Below, in pieces: positions 14,363-14,806 of a stretch of 14,806 nt of DNA. This stretch comes from an uncultured Gemmatimonadota bacterium (GTDB lineage Bacteria; Gemmatimonadota; Gemmatimonadetes; Gemmatimonadales; GWC2-71-9). Both the position numbers and the translations under genes were made by a program. How positions within the stretch are numbered: the stretch's first letter is position 1; every line of letters begins with the position of its first letter. The stretch is taken from NCBI GenBank assembly GCA_946887295.1, contig CAMPKP010000081.1, positions 1 to 14,806 of the forward strand. The letters are read 5' to 3'. The notes beneath the pieces were generated by a model. That model searched no databases and was not told the origin of the DNA. It saw nothing but the letters and a program-made list of their open reading frames with translations.

Positions 14363-14692
14363 ATGACGCGCTTCGCCACCTTTGCGGCCCTCTACATGGC
14401 GGCGGTCCTGCTGGAGCTGGGAGAGCATCGACGACCGGCGGGCAAGAATCGGCTACCAGTACCAGCCCCTCCTCGGGAACCGGCTTCCGGTGGTCGAGTT
14501 CAGGAAGTTGATCTACGCGTGGACCCGTGCAGGCGCCACGATTCCCCTGACCTTCGAATACCGGGGGCGGGTGCACGCGACGGCTGACATCGTGAATGAC
14601 CCTGTCTGGCGTACCCCGGCGCGAGACTGGGAGATGCGCCTCATGGATTCCGTGTCATCCAGGAGGAGGGGCCCAGCCGGTGCCGGTGGTGA
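14363..14692 (+). pseudogene. Small unrecognised gene with two apparent compensating frameshifts
   Basis: No single frame explains this stretch, but G/C-ending codon preference moves between frames. From ATG 14363 the first 19 or so codons look coding and hydrophobic (MTRFATFAALYMAAVLLEL). After the G-run at 14419-14421 the coding character passes to the +1 frame, which reads protein-like segments such as IDDRRARIGYQYQPLLGN, then RKLIYAWTRAGATIPLTFEY and DWEMRLM, to about 14645. The original frame then resumes as GFRVIQEEGPSRCRW with a TGA at 14690-14692. One G too many at 14419-14421 and one too few at 14645-14646 would restore a single protein of 109 residues. GGGGGA lies 10 bases before the ATG. 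I do not recognise the family. It may be a decaying gene or a pair of sequencing errors. If read literally, the first frame stops at 14587. Confidence 0.45.
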
Positions 14693-14713
14693 CGCGCCGA
14701 CCCATCCGGCGGC

Positions 14714-14806
14714 TCACCGCCTCGAGGCGAGCGCCAGGCAGGCCCAGCCGGCGAGAAACGCCAGGCCCCCGAACGGCGTCACCGCACCCAGCCAGCGCGC
14801 GCCGGA
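14714..14806 (-). CDS. DUF423 family membrane protein, C-terminal fragment (cut by window edge)
   Basis: The last 30 codons of a minus-strand gene are present, ending in TGA at 14716-14714. They read [18 protein letters not shown] followed by a short hydrophobic tail ending SRR. The WLG-x-x-TP-x-GG-x-x-F-x-x-GW pattern is the end of the DUF423 family (YgdD/YwdK, related to TMEM256), small proteins of about 120 residues with four membrane helices and no established function. Most of the gene lies beyond the window. It converges on the frameshifted gene, with 21 bases between the two stops. Confidence 0.7.
   Translation of the reverse strand, partial: SGARWLGAVTPFGGLAFLAGWACLALASRR

Noticed and set aside
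14313..14576. 87-codon minus-strand frame in the right-hand intergenic region
   Set aside because: It is antisense to the frameshifted gene, Pro/Arg-rich, with no motif and no ribosome site. The plus strand shows the better codon pattern.

Overview
The window looks like chromosomal DNA from a GC-rich, aerobic, Gram-negative bacterium. Three things support this: codons end strongly in G or C in every real gene, there is a caa3-type cytochrome c oxidase operon, and there is a tripartite RND efflux system with an outer-membrane factor. The style of several proteins (a GreA with a short N-terminus, lipoprotein oxidase subunit II, many GTG starts) made me think of Gemmatimonadota, but this is an impression, not a proof. 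I see no mobile elements, CRISPR arrays, tRNA or rRNA genes.

Layout. (1) 1-477, minus: the transcript-cleavage factor GreA, running off the left edge, with two strong inverted repeats in its upstream region. (2) 649-1329, plus: a lipoprotein D-Ala-D-Ala dipeptidase of the VanX/DdpX type. (3) 1330-1495: an intergenic region with three copies of a GAG(C/T)GGCCGG motif followed by a possible sigma70-like promoter. (4) 1496-7737, plus: a tight six-gene operon, ctaC-ctaD-ctaE-ctaF-ctaG plus an exported M20 metallopeptidase. It encodes the caa3 oxidase (subunit II with a fused cytochrome c, a 14-helix-type subunit I, subunits III and IV), its assembly protein CtaG, and a peptidase whose link to respiration is not obvious. 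(5) 7738-7800: a convergent junction with a terminator-like inverted repeat. (6) 7801-14220, minus: a four-gene efflux operon transcribed in the order tetR, membrane-fusion protein, RND pump, outer-membrane factor. Each downstream gene starts with a GTG that overlaps the previous stop as GTGA. (7) 14221-14362: a divergent promoter region. (8) 14363-14692, plus: a small unrecognised gene whose reading frame is broken twice. (9) 14714-14806, minus: the C-terminal end of a DUF423 membrane protein, running off the right edge.

How it works together. The cta operon builds one terminal oxidase: CtaC takes electrons through its own haem c and CuA, CtaD reduces oxygen, CtaE and CtaF complete the complex, and CtaG assists CuB assembly. 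The efflux operon is a self-contained, probably autoregulated module: TetR at the head should sense a ligand and relieve repression of itself and of the pump. Overall the region is ordinary housekeeping plus efflux. I did not find a clearly new system. The points most worth a second look are the double-frameshift gene at the right end, the repeated motif upstream of ctaC, the hairpin-rich greA leader, and the peptidase coupled to ctaG.
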